A DNA stretch of 64,000 bases from Coptis chinensis (GCA_015680905.1 CM027378.1:1488001-1552000), one strand, 5' to 3'. Positions 44,640 through 57,594 are shown, numbered from the stretch's first letter. Notes: generated by a model from the sequence alone, not told the origin. Made by a program: numbers and translations.

Positions 44640-46471
44640 TTGCATTCAAGCAATAATATGATTTTTTCATCATCTTCGCATAGCAAGAATACTAGACAGA
44701 TTGATATAATGGCCGCGACGAATGATGGAGGTGTTTTGGACACCAATAATCCCGGTTATCCCACCCATGCAAGCACAACAATGAGGGAAGAAGTTGAAAT
44801 GCGATTTCTATTCGCCAATCATTGGAGACCCACCAAGCAAGATTGTTTTTCCGTAAAACGTAAGCTAACCAGTTTGAGCTTAGAGAGCATCGCGAATCTC
44901 TATGCTTCCAAAGTTCAACGGTTCGCATTAATGTTCAACCTTATGTTCACATGAACAAATTTCTATCGATCCTCTCGAACTTTCAAGAACCGAATATCGG
45001 GGATGAGAGTATCAAAATCATTCGTTCCCACTCTCACTCGAAGGTAAAGCATCTGAATGGTTAACTACACAGCCGATCAATTCAATAGACAACTGGGAGA
45101 AGTTGAGAACAAAGTTTATGAACAAGTTCTACCCACCCCAGAAGACAGATGCCATGCAGCAAGCCATCAACAATTTCAAAGGGAAGGTGACTGAAGAATA
45201 TCATCAAAGCTGGGAGAAATTCAATAATCTGCTAGTCTCATGTCCACATCATGGATATGACAAGAGCACACTGGCTCATTTTTTCTATCGAGGATTCTCG
45301 ATGATGAACAAGCAGATGATACAATCAATGCACAAAGGCAAGTTTACATCGATGGATGGAGAGGAAGCTTACAACTTTCTCGAGAATTTAGCTGAAGAAA
45401 CACAATAGTGGACTACTAGCAACGAGGATGTCGCTAGCATGGAGGGGGAGCCAAAGCAATTTGGCTACCAAGCACATGAACAAGCAGATCAAGAACTGAA
45501 GTCTACATTGGCCCGCCTAGCCACCAGCATTGAAACTTTGAGTAAGAAATTCAATCAGTTCTCCATGAATCCCTCCAAGATCAACGAGTCTCAAGCTAAA
45601 TCTCTCCTACCATGCAAGCTAGCCAATATCGGAAGTCCGTTCGACACTTCTCATGCAACTCTAGAATGTCCCGGTTACTATCAACATGCATCACTTGGAG
45701 AGTACAATATAAACTCATTTCAGAGGCCCAACCAAGGTGGTAATAACTTTCAAGGTAATTATTGGAGACAGAATTGCGGACCCCGTGTTCTCAAGATCGA
45801 GTTATATTCCACGACAAGTCAAGTTTCACAGTTGGTCCCTCAACAACAATTATACTCTCAACAAAATTCCAATACAAGTGGAGAGTTAGTGCACGATCCT
45901 AGGAAATTATGCCGCGACCCGCCAACCCGAGAATGCAATTACTTTGCTATCACAGAAAAATCAGAAGTTTGAAAGTGTTCTAGAGCTTCTTGCACATCTC
46001 ACTCAATCTCCGCAATCTCGTGCAAGTCAATGTTCTAGAATGGAGTCTCTAGAGGCTAATGTCGACCAACTCACCACTGCTTTGTCTGTAGAGACACAAG
46101 CCACTCAACCTAGCTTATTGGAACCAATATCGAAGAGTGAAGATGTATGCCATATTGGGACAACTTCTAGTACTGATCAACTCCATGATCATGTTAGCTC
46201 AGTTACTACTCTCAGAGCAGGATTGAAGATAGACAACAAGGTTGACTTACCTTCTCATGATGACATTGCTACAGAGCAATCGGTCAAGATTTCAAATGAA
46301 GTTCAAAAGGAAGTGGGGGAAATCCTTTCCACTCCCATTCGTCAAGATGACCAAGACAAGATATGCAAGAATGCCAAAGAGAAAGAAGAGCAAACACATG
46401 CTGATGTGTTTGTACCAAAGGCACCTTTTCCTATATTTTTTGCTCAAAGCAAAAGGGACAAGCAATTTTAA
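44640..46471 (+). pseudogene. Gag of element 2
   Basis: N-terminal frame 44640-44954. Core frame 45103-45408 (NKFYPPQKTDAMQQAINNFK, HQSWEKFNNLLVSCPHHGYD, HFFYRGFSMMNKQMIQSM), then a TAG at 45406-45408 where element 3 has Gln-Trp. Next frame 45439-45972 includes DTSHATLECPGYY, the end of a zinc knuckle whose first half is mutated. The last frame is 45944-46471, ending in a TAA at 46469 where element 4 has Leu. Gag packages RNA; this copy is broken in at least three places. Confidence 0.85.
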
Positions 46472-46474
46472 GAG

Positions 46475-47776
46475 ATGAAGGAGGCATTTGAGAAAGATCA
46501 CATCAATATCCCCTTTCTCAAAGCGATCAAGCAGTTGCCATCATATGCCAAATTCTTGAAGGATGCATGCAACATAAAGAAAAGTACTCATGTTCCAAAG
46601 CGAGCGTTTCTAGCTGGACAAACAACATCTATTATCCATCAGCAAGCTCCAGTCAAGCTCAAAGATCCAGGAAGTCCTACAATATCATGCAAGATAGGAG
46701 AAAAATTCACGGGTAATGCTCTCTTAGACCTTGGTGCTAGTGTTAATCTCTTCCCCTATCATGTGTACCAAGCGTTGGGCTTGGAGAACCTAAAGCCTAC
46801 ACAAGTCAAATTGAAGTTAGCTGACCATTCTACCAAGATTCCAAGAGGCATAGTTGAGGATGTTCTTGTTCAAGTAGCCGATTTCTACTATCCAGTGGAT
46901 TTCATTGTGATAGACACCCAGGAAGCCTTTGATAAAATACCAATTATTCTAGGCCGACCTTTTCTCGCTACCGCAAAAGCTTTGATAAATTGTCACAACG
47001 GTGAAATGAAGATCAACTTTGGTAAGATGTCCATGGATATAAATATCTTTCACCTGTTGCATAAGGATTGTGATGAAGCCGAAGGTGGAGAGGTGTACTT
47101 CCTTGATAGTATGATACAAGAATTCGTCCCATTCGAAGATACAATTGAAAGTGCTAAATCTACAGAAAACTGTGATGAACCTGAGAACCCCACCACAGAG
47201 GCGTTACTAGCCATGTTATTGGAATCTCTGCAGAAAATTCAGAATTTAAGTGAGCAGAATGGAAAATTGACAGAGAGAGTATCATATCTTGAGAAGATAA
47301 ACTCTACATTTCAAGATGAACAACAGACTTCTACCCAGAAAAATCAGTTACTAGAAAATCAGCTTAAAGAAATTTTGGAAAAACAACAGAATCTAGAAAT
47401 GAGTCTTCTAAAGCAGAAAGTGAACCATATTGATAAGGAGAATTGCACTGTTGAAGCTTCTTCTACACCATCATTGTCTGAACAAGAGAAGTATGTAAAC
47501 CAGTCTACTGCCCACCTTGAGTGCAGTTAGCCAGACATCCATTATCATTACTGTGGTGGTAAAGGACACATCAGATACTATTATCCTATTAGAAAGAAAG
47601 ATTTTCATCAATCTTCTATACAGGGGAACCACAAGGCCTATCACACAATCATCAGACCTGAAATAGTTCAAGGTAAAGAAGCAACTTCACCAGTAATCTT
47701 TCCAGCATATCAAGGAGTATTTTTAACAACCCACAAGGTGAGACCTCCTCGTCCTCCAAACATTCGTCAGATTTAG
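46475..47776 (+). pseudogene. Retropepsin, coiled coil and conserved tail of element 2
   Basis: A 351-codon open frame. Residues 1-50 are the gag-protease linker, residues 81-170 the retropepsin (catalytic Asp85 in LLDLGASVN; IIPIILGRPFL-type block at 156-165), and residues ~243-321 a coiled coil (SEQNGKLTERVSYLEKINST, NQLLENQLKEILEKQQNLEM). RT would be expected after the protease, but none is there. A TAG at 47528-47530 ends the frame. The same frame then continues with HYHYCGGKGHIRYYY (knuckle remnant), RPEIVQGKEATSP and VRPPRPPNI up to TAG near 47776. The order repeats in elements 1 and 4. Confidence 0.8.
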
Positions 47777-49699
47777 GTAAGAAAATCTGATCTCCTCACT
47801 CCAAATTGATAATACATTATGTCTTGGGGATCTGACGTAAAAAGACCTAAAAATTCGGCATCAATGGTAATATCCTACCTTTTTCTCATCCATTTCATTT
47901 ACTTCTTTATACATTGAGGTCAATGCATGCATAAGTAGGGGGAGGGTGTACTTGAGAAATGAATTTCGAAAATTAGTTTTCAAAAACTAAAATATTTTTG
48001 TTTCTATATCAGCAGCATGAGAAAAATGAATTTTAATGATGAGTCTGGGATATATATTCTATACTGCTTAGTGTTGAGTTTGATAGATAGTTGATATTAT
48101 TGATTTCATTACCGCTTAGACTATTTATTATGCTCGGACATAGTTCTTATTGATAGAATTCTTTATCAAGGTACCACCATAATACTTGGTCAGTTTTGTG
48201 TACTTTTGCTAGAAGAGAGATTTAAACCCCTAGTAAACTGGAAGTAGAATTTTTAGACTTAGCCCGTGAGACTTGAGCTTTATACCCATTCTTTGGAGAG
48301 TTCTTACAAAAAATCCGAGTCTTAGTATTGAACATCTTTCAGTTTTTTATGTCGTTGTAATATAGTCTCATTATTCGTTGATTTGGTTAATCACGAAGTG
48401 ACATGAACTGGGGAGATAGCCATTAGGTCTTGTAGTCTATTCGAAACAGAGTATCATACTGATAAGTCAAGTAGTAAACCTATACAGCCTTTATCCCACC
48501 TAGTAGGACCATCATGTTAAACCCTTTTGAGCCTTACAATAAGCCATTTTCTTTCATAAAACCCTTTTACCCATCACCCAACTCTAGACAAGGATAGCCC
48601 CAAAATCTTTATCAGCCATACCCATATGTTTCTGAGAATACGAGGGGCACAACGAGGAAGAAAGACCACAAAAGGAAGATTACAAGGAAATATCAGAGAG
48701 ATACAATGAAGTCCATCATTCTGTTCAAAGTGAAAAAAGCTAGTGGAAAATAAGCATATCCAATACTAATCAAGGATATACCACGGAGCTTTTAAAAAAA
48801 AAAAAAAAAAAAATTTTGAATAGAATGGATGGAAAAGCTAAAACAAAGGAAGAATTTTCTCTGCAATACAGAATTTGAAGAAATCTTCCAAAAAAAGAAG
48901 CAAAACCCTTAGTGTTTTTCAGAAACAACCTTAGAATCCTTTTTTACCTTTCCTTCATAAACCAATACCCAAGCCAAGTTACAACCCATGACTTATCACT
49001 ACAGCATGGTACGAAGTCTAGAATAGGTGAGAGGATGCTAAAGTGAAGAACCCAACACTTCATATGTGATTGACATTCTTTCCATGAGACGACTTTTATT
49101 CAGAAATCTGTTTTTCAAGGTAGTATGTGGGATGTTCGTATGCATTATTCTTTTACCCACATACATGAGGTAAAATAGTAGACCATCTTCTGACAGATTC
49201 TTTTCTGAGAGTATGATCGGTGAGGATTGAAAGTTGAGATTATCTACCTACGGTAAACTAGGGATTCCGTTTCTTGGATAGGAGAGTATAGGAGATTGAC
49301 TAAGTACACACATAAGCCTTGATTGAGAATTTTGTCAATTTTTACTATCTCCCATCATAATCTATGAGTCTTTGCAACAATGTAGTTAGCAATGGAGACT
49401 GTCTATTGGAGTAAGCACTAAGTGGGTAAGGAATTTCTCTCTCTGAAAAATACTATCATTCTTGAACATGCTATTGATTGATTTTGTGGGTATATCATCT
49501 GAAAACCCTCACAAGACTATAACTCGTCCTTTTTGGGGAACTTAATGGTTTAAAGCCTTGTTGCATATGGTAAATGCAATCGCGATGCTTGCGAAAGTGA
49601 GTTAGGATTTTATTTTTGTTATTAGGATATGATTTTGATCACTTATCTATTTTTTTATCTTATTTGCTAAGAGACTAGCAAAAGGCTAGTTGGGAGTTG
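47777..49699 (+). other. 3' non-coding region of element 2
   Basis: It includes the shifted small ORF (ATG at 48514), an A-tract at 48794-48812 and the hairpin ACTAGC-AAAAG-GCTAGT (49674-49690) next to the LTR. GGCTAGTTGGGAGT before TGATAAG is the likely polypurine-like primer region, though it is a weak match. Confidence 0.65.
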
Positions 49700-51340
49700 T
49701 GATAAGTGCTCAAAAAGTGCTATTTAACCCTCGATTATGCCTCTTGTTTAGCCATCTTAGTAGACTAATAGTGTTTATAAGTTGTGATTTAAGATTCTAC
49801 AGGTGAAAAAGAGAGTTTTGTAGAATATTAGAGAAAATGGGGTAAAACGAAGCAATTCGGAGCATTAATGATCACATGGGAGGTCCGTGGACAATCATGG
49901 AGAAGGCCAAGGAATTGGAGCTATTAAATATGCGACTTGGACCTATTTTAAAGTCTATTTGGAAGCCCAAGGCCAAAGGATTCGTTGCTTGGATCAAAGC
50001 CCGCAAAAGAGGATAGAAGGATAGAGCAGAAGAGAGAAAATCGGCTTATGCGTCGGGGATGGATCGAAAGGCCGTCAGACGCATTGATTGCGTCCCGGAC
50101 GATAGATCGAGCGTCCGTGATGCATTGATTAAGTCTGGGACGATGGATAATGCGTCCGCACGCAAGAATCGATTTCTCGTAGCCAATTCCTTCTCGGTTT
50201 GAAGACGAAGTCGGACTCACGAAAAGAAACCTATTTGTATTAGGAAACAAATGACGGTTTGGAATGCTTCTAGAACTCATTGTAACCCCTATAAATAGAG
50301 GACCTAAGTGCCTCATGTAATTAGCCAATTCACTTATATTCTTGTCTCCAGAACTTGAGGCAGAGAGTCTTAATAAATTAGTCTTTCTAGTCTTATGTTC
50401 TTCGACTCTTCTTCTCGTTCTTCGTGTTCTTCCTTCTTTATGGAAGGCTAATCTTCTCCTTCAAGGGAGGAGATGAAGCCAGTGTTTAAGGTTTAATGAT
50501 TCTTCTGGTTCATGGTATTCTTCAATCAGGTTAGTTCTTTATGTTTTTAGTTATTAGTTCCATTGCCCAGACCAGGGGATGGAAGTATAGATTAAGGTTT
50601 TTATTTATTGCAATCGAAAATCATGCTAGTTTAGGGTTTTATTTATTGCAATTGAATATTTGCTAGTGACATGCTTTTATTTATTGCAATTGAATATAAT
50701 GCTAGAATAGGATTTTATTTATTGTAATTGAATATTATACTATTATTCTCTACTTTTCTTCTAGTTGTGTAGTGTTTTAGAGTAAGGGAAGTATTCCTTG
50801 TGTTTGCCTTAGATGGTGATTCACTGAATAGCTACCCAAGCTCACATAAAAGGAAAGAAGATACTAGTAACATGAACATAGGAATAACCTTAAGTAGAGT
50901 TAATTGTTAACGATGTTTCATCCAAGAGGGCATCGGCACTCGCTCGATTGCCCGATTGTAGTCTACTTAGAGAACAACATGAAGCAAATGGTCATTGAAT
51001 CAAAAGCATTGGTGGATTTGAATCTCTTGAATCTATCTCTCTCATATTCTCTCCCTATTTCCAATTCTTAGTTTTAGTATAAGTTTAGTTAGTTAGTTTA
51101 GTTTAGTTTAGTTTAACATTAGAATCCACAATATTTATAATAATAGTTTTAATCCCTCAAACCCCCTTTCCAATCCTGTCCTTCATATAAACATACACTT
51201 AAAAGTGGAACGATACCCTACTCATCCTTTACTTATTGAGGGATAATTAGGTTTTGATACGCTTCTTTTTGTTCAACGACCATCATCTATCTACATCATC
51301 CATATACCACATCTACACACACAAAAAGAGGTAGTGTCAA
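49700..51340 (+). repeat. LTR4 (3' LTR of element 2 and 5' LTR of element 3)
   Basis: TGATAAGTGCTCAAAAAG at 49700 to TAGTGTCAA at 51340, about 1.64 kb, TATA box 50290-50298. It has no extra PBS unit at its end. The GCGTCTGG-type repeats at 50042-50175 show CG where LTR3 has CTG or CAG. Confidence 0.85.
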
Positions 51341-51862
51341 ATGGCGCCGCTGCCATTTTAAGTTGTTTATGTTTAACGTTTTCTTTCAAGATTAGAATTT
51401 TGGATCTTGAGGTAATTTTAGCCCCATCATCCATCCTTTTAAGAAAGAAAGAAGCTTGAAGGACATCTCGAAGACAAGATCTACCATCCAGGTTAGTCAA
51501 ATCTTCATTCTTTTTATTGCTTTTTAGTATAGTTGCATCATAGTTTAGTTTTATTGCTTTCTAGTATAATTGCATTGAGGATCTTTTCAACAATTGAAGT
51601 TGTAAGCCAACACAGCGAAAAATCAAACTCTAGTGTTTCTTGTCTGAATTTTGACAAACGGACTATCGTCTGTGGGCAGTGGTACTTAAGCAATCCAAGT
51701 GATTCACCATAACCCTAGAAGAGACAGCTTTAGACAACGGGCGAGATACTAGCTGCAAAGCCCAACCCAGTTGAAGAAAAGTAGTTTTACATTCTAGTAT
51801 AATTTAGAATAGTTGCATAGTAGGATAGTTTTTTGTTATTTTAGCATAGAATTTTCTAGTGT

Positions 51863-53076
51863 ATGCCCCGTCGTCCATATCATCGTCCGGTAAGAACACA
51901 ACGGTGGACAAGGTTTAACAACCGACTCACAAGAATACTAGACGCGATTGATACAATGGCCGCAAGCAATGATGGAGGTGTTTTGGACACCAATAATCTT
52001 GAAGCTATTCCTCCAATGCAAGCACAACAGAGGAAAAAGCTGAGTGATTTCTATTCACCAATCATTGGAGACCCACCAAGCAAGATTGTTTTTCCGAGAG
52101 ACGAAACTAACCAATTTGAACTTAGAGCATCAAGAATCTCTATGCTTCCAAAGTTCAATGGTTCGCATAATGTTCACCTTATGTTCACATGAACAAATTT
52201 CTATCGATCCTCGAAACTTTCAAGAACCAGAATATCGGGGATGAGAGTATCAAGTTAATCCTTTTTCCACTCTCACTCGAAGGTAAAGCATCCGAATGGT
52301 TAACCGCACAGACCGATCAATTCAATCAACAACAACCGAGAAGTTGAGAACAAAGTTTATGAACAAGTTCTACCCACCCCGTAAGACGAGATGCCATGCA
52401 GCCAAGCCATCGCAATTTCAAAGGGAAGGTGGTGAAAGAATATCATCAAAGCCGGAAAAAATTCAATAATCTGCTAGTCTCATGTCCACATCATGGTTAT
52501 GATAAGAGCACACTGGCTCATTTTTTCTTTCGAGGACTTTCTACTATGAACAAGCAAATGATACAGTCATTGTATCAAGGTAAGTTTACATCAATGGATG
52601 GAGAGGAAACCTACAACTTTCTCGAGAATTTAGCTGAAGACACTCAACAATGGAGTACTAGCAACGAGGACGTAGCTAGAGTGGAGGGGGTGCCGAAGAA
52701 ATTTGGCATCCAAATTCAAGAAGACCCAAATCAAGCAATGCTATCAATTATGGCAAGCCTATTAACAGGACTTGAAAATCTGAACAAGAAGTTTGATCAG
52801 TTCTCCATGAATCCTCCAAAACCAAACAATTTCCAAGCTAAACATCAACCATCCAAGCCTTGTTATACCATTTGTGAGCTATGTTCCGATGAAGGCCACA
52901 CCACTGAAGAGTGTTCGTACTATCTGGATACTAATGCAGAGGCATGTAGTATCAACTCTTTAGGAAGAAATAACCAGTTAAATCAGGGACAAAATTATTG
53001 GAAACCACAAAATACAAATCAGAGGAATTTTCCTCCAGGATTCCAAAATCAGTCAAATCAGTTCCAGAATAACTAG
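51863..53076 (+). pseudogene. Gag of element 3
   Basis: Frame 51863-52192 (IGDPPSKIVFPRDETNQFEL, the gag N-terminus) and frame 52396-53076 (HQSRKKFNNLLVSCPHHGYD, MNKQMIQSLYQGKFTSMDGE). The knuckle CELCSDEGHTTEEC at 52873-52914 fits C-x2-C-x4-H-x4-C exactly. An Asn/Gln-rich tail follows. A frameshift lies between 52192 and 52396, and a TAG ends the frame at 53074-53076. Confidence 0.85.
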
Positions 53077-53297
53077 TATCAGTTCCAAAACCGCCAAAGA
53101 ACCATACGTAAATCAACAAATATACCGAACTAACAATACCAAGCCAACACAAACAGAGAGTTAGTACCGGATCTTATGAGTGGATATATTGCCCCTACCC
53201 TACCTCGAAAGCGAAGCAAGCGGTTATCCCACATCCGGAAGAAGCTATCACCACCATTGTCAATGAAATAAAACGGACAAATCAAAGAACCCAGAAG

Positions 53298-54062
53298 TTG
53301 GAGAATAACTTTAGTGTCATTCAAGGCCAGATAGGGCAAATCGCTGCCACCTTGACAGAAAGATCAAAAGGAGCATTACCAAGCCAGCCGGAGCCAAATC
53401 TGAAAGGAAGAGGTGTCTTGCAGGTGGATAACCTGGAGATTACTCAGTCGAATGCCCAAGTTAATTCTGTCACCACTCTGAGGTCAGGTAAGAAAGTTGA
53501 TAACAAGATTGTCTATGAACCAGGAAAAGATTCTGTGGAGCCTAAGGTAACTTATGTCCCCACCATCCCACCCAGTTCTAACATTCCAGATATATCTAGT
53601 GTTGTGCAACCTGCTGAAGAAACTGTTGTAAAAGAAGTTGAAGGAACTACTATGGAAGTAAGTAAGAAGAAGCCATCACGAGTGAATCCACCTGTCACTC
53701 CACTAATTGTTACCAAGCCAACCGAAGCCGAAAGAAAAGAACCGATTTTGAAGAATCCGCCAGCACCGTTTCCTTCAAAACTAGTGAATACCAGAAAAGA
53801 TGACCAGTACAAGGAGATTTGCGATGTATTTCAGAATTTACAGATTAATATCCCATTTCTGACCGCCATCAAGCAAGTTCCCTCGTATGCCAAGTTCCTG
53901 AAAGATCTAGTAAAGAAGAAGACCAACATTCCGAAAGAAGCTTTTATCGCCAAAGATGTTCATCGCATCTACGAATCTATCGGTTGTGGAAACCGAAAGA
54001 TCCTCCGAAGTCCAACTGTTACATGCGAATTGGAGATTCTTTGGAGGAACAAGCTTTACTAG
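53298..54062 (+). pseudogene. Gag-protease linker of element 3
   Basis: A 254-codon frame rich in Pro, Lys, Val and Thr, with VNSVTTLRSGKKVDNK and NIPFLTAIKQVPSYAKFLKD, the conserved stretch just before the Athila protease. It overlaps the protease-RT frame (starting 53984) by a frameshift near 53980. Confidence 0.75.
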
Positions 54063-55342
54063 ATTTGGGTGCCGCAGTGAATCTTCTACCATATTTCGCC
54101 TCACGAAGTTGGGCTTTGAAGGATCTAAAACCGACTGATGTTACTTTACAGTTGGCAGATAGATCAGTGAAGATACCTAGAGGAATAATTGAAGACGTCA
54201 TAGTCAAGATCGAAGATTTCTATTATCCGGTTGATTTCATAGTACTAGACACAGAACCTACATCTGGTAGGCAGATACCAATCATTCTAGGCAGACCATT
54301 CTTGGCCACTGCAAATGCACTCATCAACTGTCGAAACGGTAATATGACGTTATCCTTTGGTAATATGAAAGTTGAGACCAATATCTTCCATACGTTACAG
54401 CAACCACAAGAGGTGTGTGTTGTGAACGAGGTTTGTATGATTGAAGCGTTAGCACAGGATTATCTGACTCATTCATATCCTGCTGACAAGTTGTCGAAAG
54501 CTCTGACAGACTCAGACTGTGAGGAACTTAGTGTTGAGGCAATGCCTGATGGACCATATAAAGAGCTTAAGAAGGAGCCGCCTAAGCTAGAATTGAAGCC
54601 TTTCCCGTCTACACTCAAGTATGTTTTCTTGGGAGATTTGGGAACCTACCTAGTAGTCATTGCATCAGATTTGACTGCGGAGCAGGCATCCAGGTTAGTA
54701 GCACTTTTAAAGGAACACAAGTCAGCTATAGGTTGGACAATTGATGATATCAAGGGGATCAGCCCTATAATAGTTCAACATAGGATTCATCTGGAAGAGT
54801 ATTCCAAGACTTCTAAGCAAGAGGTTGTCAAACTCCTTGACGCCGACATTATCTACCCTATTTCTGATAGTCAATGGGTTAGTCCAATTCAAGATATGCC
54901 GAAGAAGTCCGGAACCACAGTAATCGAGAATAAGAACAATGAGTTGATTCCAACCAGGATTCAGACTGGATGGAGAGTTTGCATCAATTACAGGAAGTTG
55001 AATAGCGCATCGAGGAAAGATCATTTTCCATTGCCTTTCATCGATCAGATATTAGAAAGATTAGCTGGACAAGCTTACTACCGCTTTCTTGATGGTTACT
55101 CAGGATACTTTCAGATCCATATTCACCCTGAGGACCAAGAGAAGACATTCACATGTCCTTTTGAGGATTGTCTGCATCATCTCTCCTTAGTCCTTAAACA
55201 TTGTTGCGATACCAACTTAGTTCTGAACTGGGAAAAGTGTCACTTCATGGTAAAGGAAGGGATATCTGCTTTGGAAGGAATTCTAGTAGATCGAAATAAA
55301 ATGTCTACAGTAAAGTATCATGTCGAAAAAGATCGGTTTTGA
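53984..55342 (+). pseudogene. Protease and internally deleted RT of element 3
   Basis: A single 452-codon frame. Residues ~24-110 are retropepsin (LLDLGAAVNLLPYF; IPIILGRPFLATANALINC). RT then runs from about residue 230: HKSAIGWTIDDIKGISPIIV, LLDADIIYPISDSQWVSPIQ, WRVCINYRKLNSASRKDHFP, FLDGYSGYFQIHIHPEDQEK. At residue ~393 the frame reads TFTCPFEDCLHHLSLVLKH. Here the segment with the FGL motif and the catalytic F-M-D-D of Athila RT is absent. A shorter gap lies after YSKTSKQEVVKLL. Both gaps keep the frame open. Without the catalytic aspartates this RT cannot polymerise. Confidence 0.88.
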
Positions 55343-57594
55343 GATGGAAACCTAAGTATTCCCCACCGTTAGTTTATGGGATTTACTCCTTGTTGACCTT
55401 CAAAGGAAGATAATTTGTATGGCTCGTGTAGGGTTCGGTAAAAGTCCATTTGCACATAAGAGGAGAGTCGCGTAAAAGCTAGGTTCTTTAAGAATTGCCA
55501 TTCAAACTTGTCCCGGTTACAGACCATTAAGATAAAATTGTTGGTACAAGGTATACTTTTGTCAATCACATCTTTGAGAGATCGGAAGAATTCCAACAAA
55601 GTGGAACCGAGTGGGTGGGAGTACTAGTCTTGAGGATCCGACTATAAAGGACTCAAAAGTCTTGAGGATCCGACTTTAAAAGACTCACATTACGCCTTGG
55701 GGATCCGGCGAAAAGACCTAAAAATTTGTTTCTTGAACTAATTACGATATTCGCATCAATGGTAATATCCTACCTTTTTCTCATCCATTTCATTTACTTC
55801 TTTATACATTGAGGTCAATGCATGCATAAGTAGGGGGAGGGTGTACTTGAGAAATGAATTTCGAAAATTAGTTTTCAAAAACAAAAATATTTTTTTGTTA
55901 TCAGTAGCATATGAGAAAACTAAATTTTAATGATGAGTCTGGGATATAGATTCTATACTACTTAGTGCTAAGTTTGATAGATAGTTGATATTATTGATTT
56001 CATTACCGCTTAGACTATTTATTATGCTCGGACATAGTTCTTATTGATAGAATTCTTTATCAAGGCACCACCATAATACTTGGTCAGTTTTGTGTACTTT
56101 TGCTAGAAGGGAGATTTAAACCCCTAGTAAACTGGAAGTAGAATTTTTAGACTTAGCCCGTGAGACTTGAGCTTTATACCCATTTTGGAGTTCTTTAAAA
56201 ATCCGAGTCTTAGTGACTCGTCATCTTTCAGTTTTTTATTTCGTTGTAATATAGTCTCATTATTCTTTAATTTGGTTAATCACGAAGTGACATCAACTGG
56301 GGAGATAGCCATTAGGTCTTGTTGTCTAGTCAAAACAGAGTATCATACTGATAAGTCAAGTAGTGAACCCATTCAGCCTTTATCCCACCTAGTAGGACCA
56401 TCATGTTAAACCCTTTTGAGCCTTACAATAAACCATTTTCTTTCAGAAAACCCTTTACCCGTCCACCCAACTCGCACAAAGGAGTATAGCCAAAATCTTT
56501 ATCAGCCATACCCATATGTTTATGAGAATACGAGGGGCACAAGGAGGAAGAAAGACCACAAAAGGAAGATTACAAGGAAATATCAGAGAGATACAATGAA
56601 GTCCATCATTCTGTTCAAAGTGAAAGAAGCTAGTGGAAAACAAGCATATCCAGTACTAATCAAGGATATACCACTGAGCTTTAAAAAAAAAATAATAAAA
56701 AAAAAAAAAAAAAAAAGTTGAACAGAATGGATGGAAAAGCTAAGATAAAGAATTTTCTCTGCAATACAGAATTTGAAGAAATCTTCCAAAGAAAGAAGCA
56801 AAACCCTTCGTGTTTTCAGAAACAACCTTAGAATCCTTTTTACCTTTCCTTCATAAACCAATACCCAAGCCAAGTTACAACCCATGACTTATCAATATAG
56901 TATGGTACGAAGTCTAGAATAGGTGAGAGGATGCTAAAGTGAAGGACCCGACACTTCATATGTGATTGACATTCTTTCCATGAGACTACTTTTATTCAGA
57001 AGTCTGTTTTTCAAGGTAGTATGTGGGATGTTCGTATGCATTATTCTTATCCCCACATACATGAGGTAAAATAGTAGACCATCTTCTAAGAGATTCTTTG
57101 TTGAGAGTATGACTGGTGAGGATTGAAAGTCGAGATTATCTACCTATGGTAAACTAGGGATTCTGTTTCTTGGATATGAGAGTATAGGAGATAGACTAAG
57201 TACACACATAAGCCTTGATTGAGAATTTTGTCAATTTTTACTATCTCCCATCATAATCTATGAGTCTTTGCAGCAATGTAGTTAGCAATGGAGACTGTCT
57301 ATTGGAGTAAGCACTAAGTAGGTAAGGAATTTCTCTCTCTGAAAAATACTATCATTCTTGAACATGCTATTAATTGATTTTGTGGGTATATCACCTGAAA
57401 ACCCTCACGAGACTATAACTTGTCCTTTTTGGGGAACTTAATGGTTTAAAGCCTTATTGCATATGGTAAATGCAATCGCGATGCCTGCGAAAGTGAGTTA
57501 GGATTTTATTTTTGTTATTAGGATATGATTTTGATCACTTATCTATTTTTTATCTTATTTGCTAAGAGACTAGCAAAAGGCTAGTTGGGAGTTG
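55343..57594 (+). other. 3' non-coding region of element 3
   Basis: It begins with ~400 bp matching only 42150-42484 (reverse). Two AGTCTTGAGGATCCGACT(A/T)TAAA units lie at 55626-55690. It then follows the shared 3' region: small ORF (56416-56721 in part), A-tract (56682-56716) and hairpin next to LTR5. Confidence 0.7.

Larger units (their letters stand above)
42485..51340 (+). mobile_element. Element 2: plus-strand sibling of element 1
   Basis: LTR3, PBS (44160-44173), gag, retropepsin, coiled-coil tail, 3' non-coding region and LTR4. It has the same architecture as element 1 in inverse orientation, again with no RT, RNase H or integrase. LTR3 lacks its first 15 bp. LTR4 is followed by a PBS and leader, so it also serves element 3. 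Confidence 0.85.
51341..57594 (+). mobile_element. Element 3 internal region: Athila-like with deleted RT
   Basis: PBS TGGCGCCGCTGCCA (51342-51355), gag with an intact CCHC knuckle, protease and partial RT in one frame, then a 3' non-coding region. No RNase H or integrase. It shares LTRs with elements 1, 2 and 4, but gag C-terminus and protease are clearly diverged from theirs, so it represents another subfamily. Confidence 0.85.
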
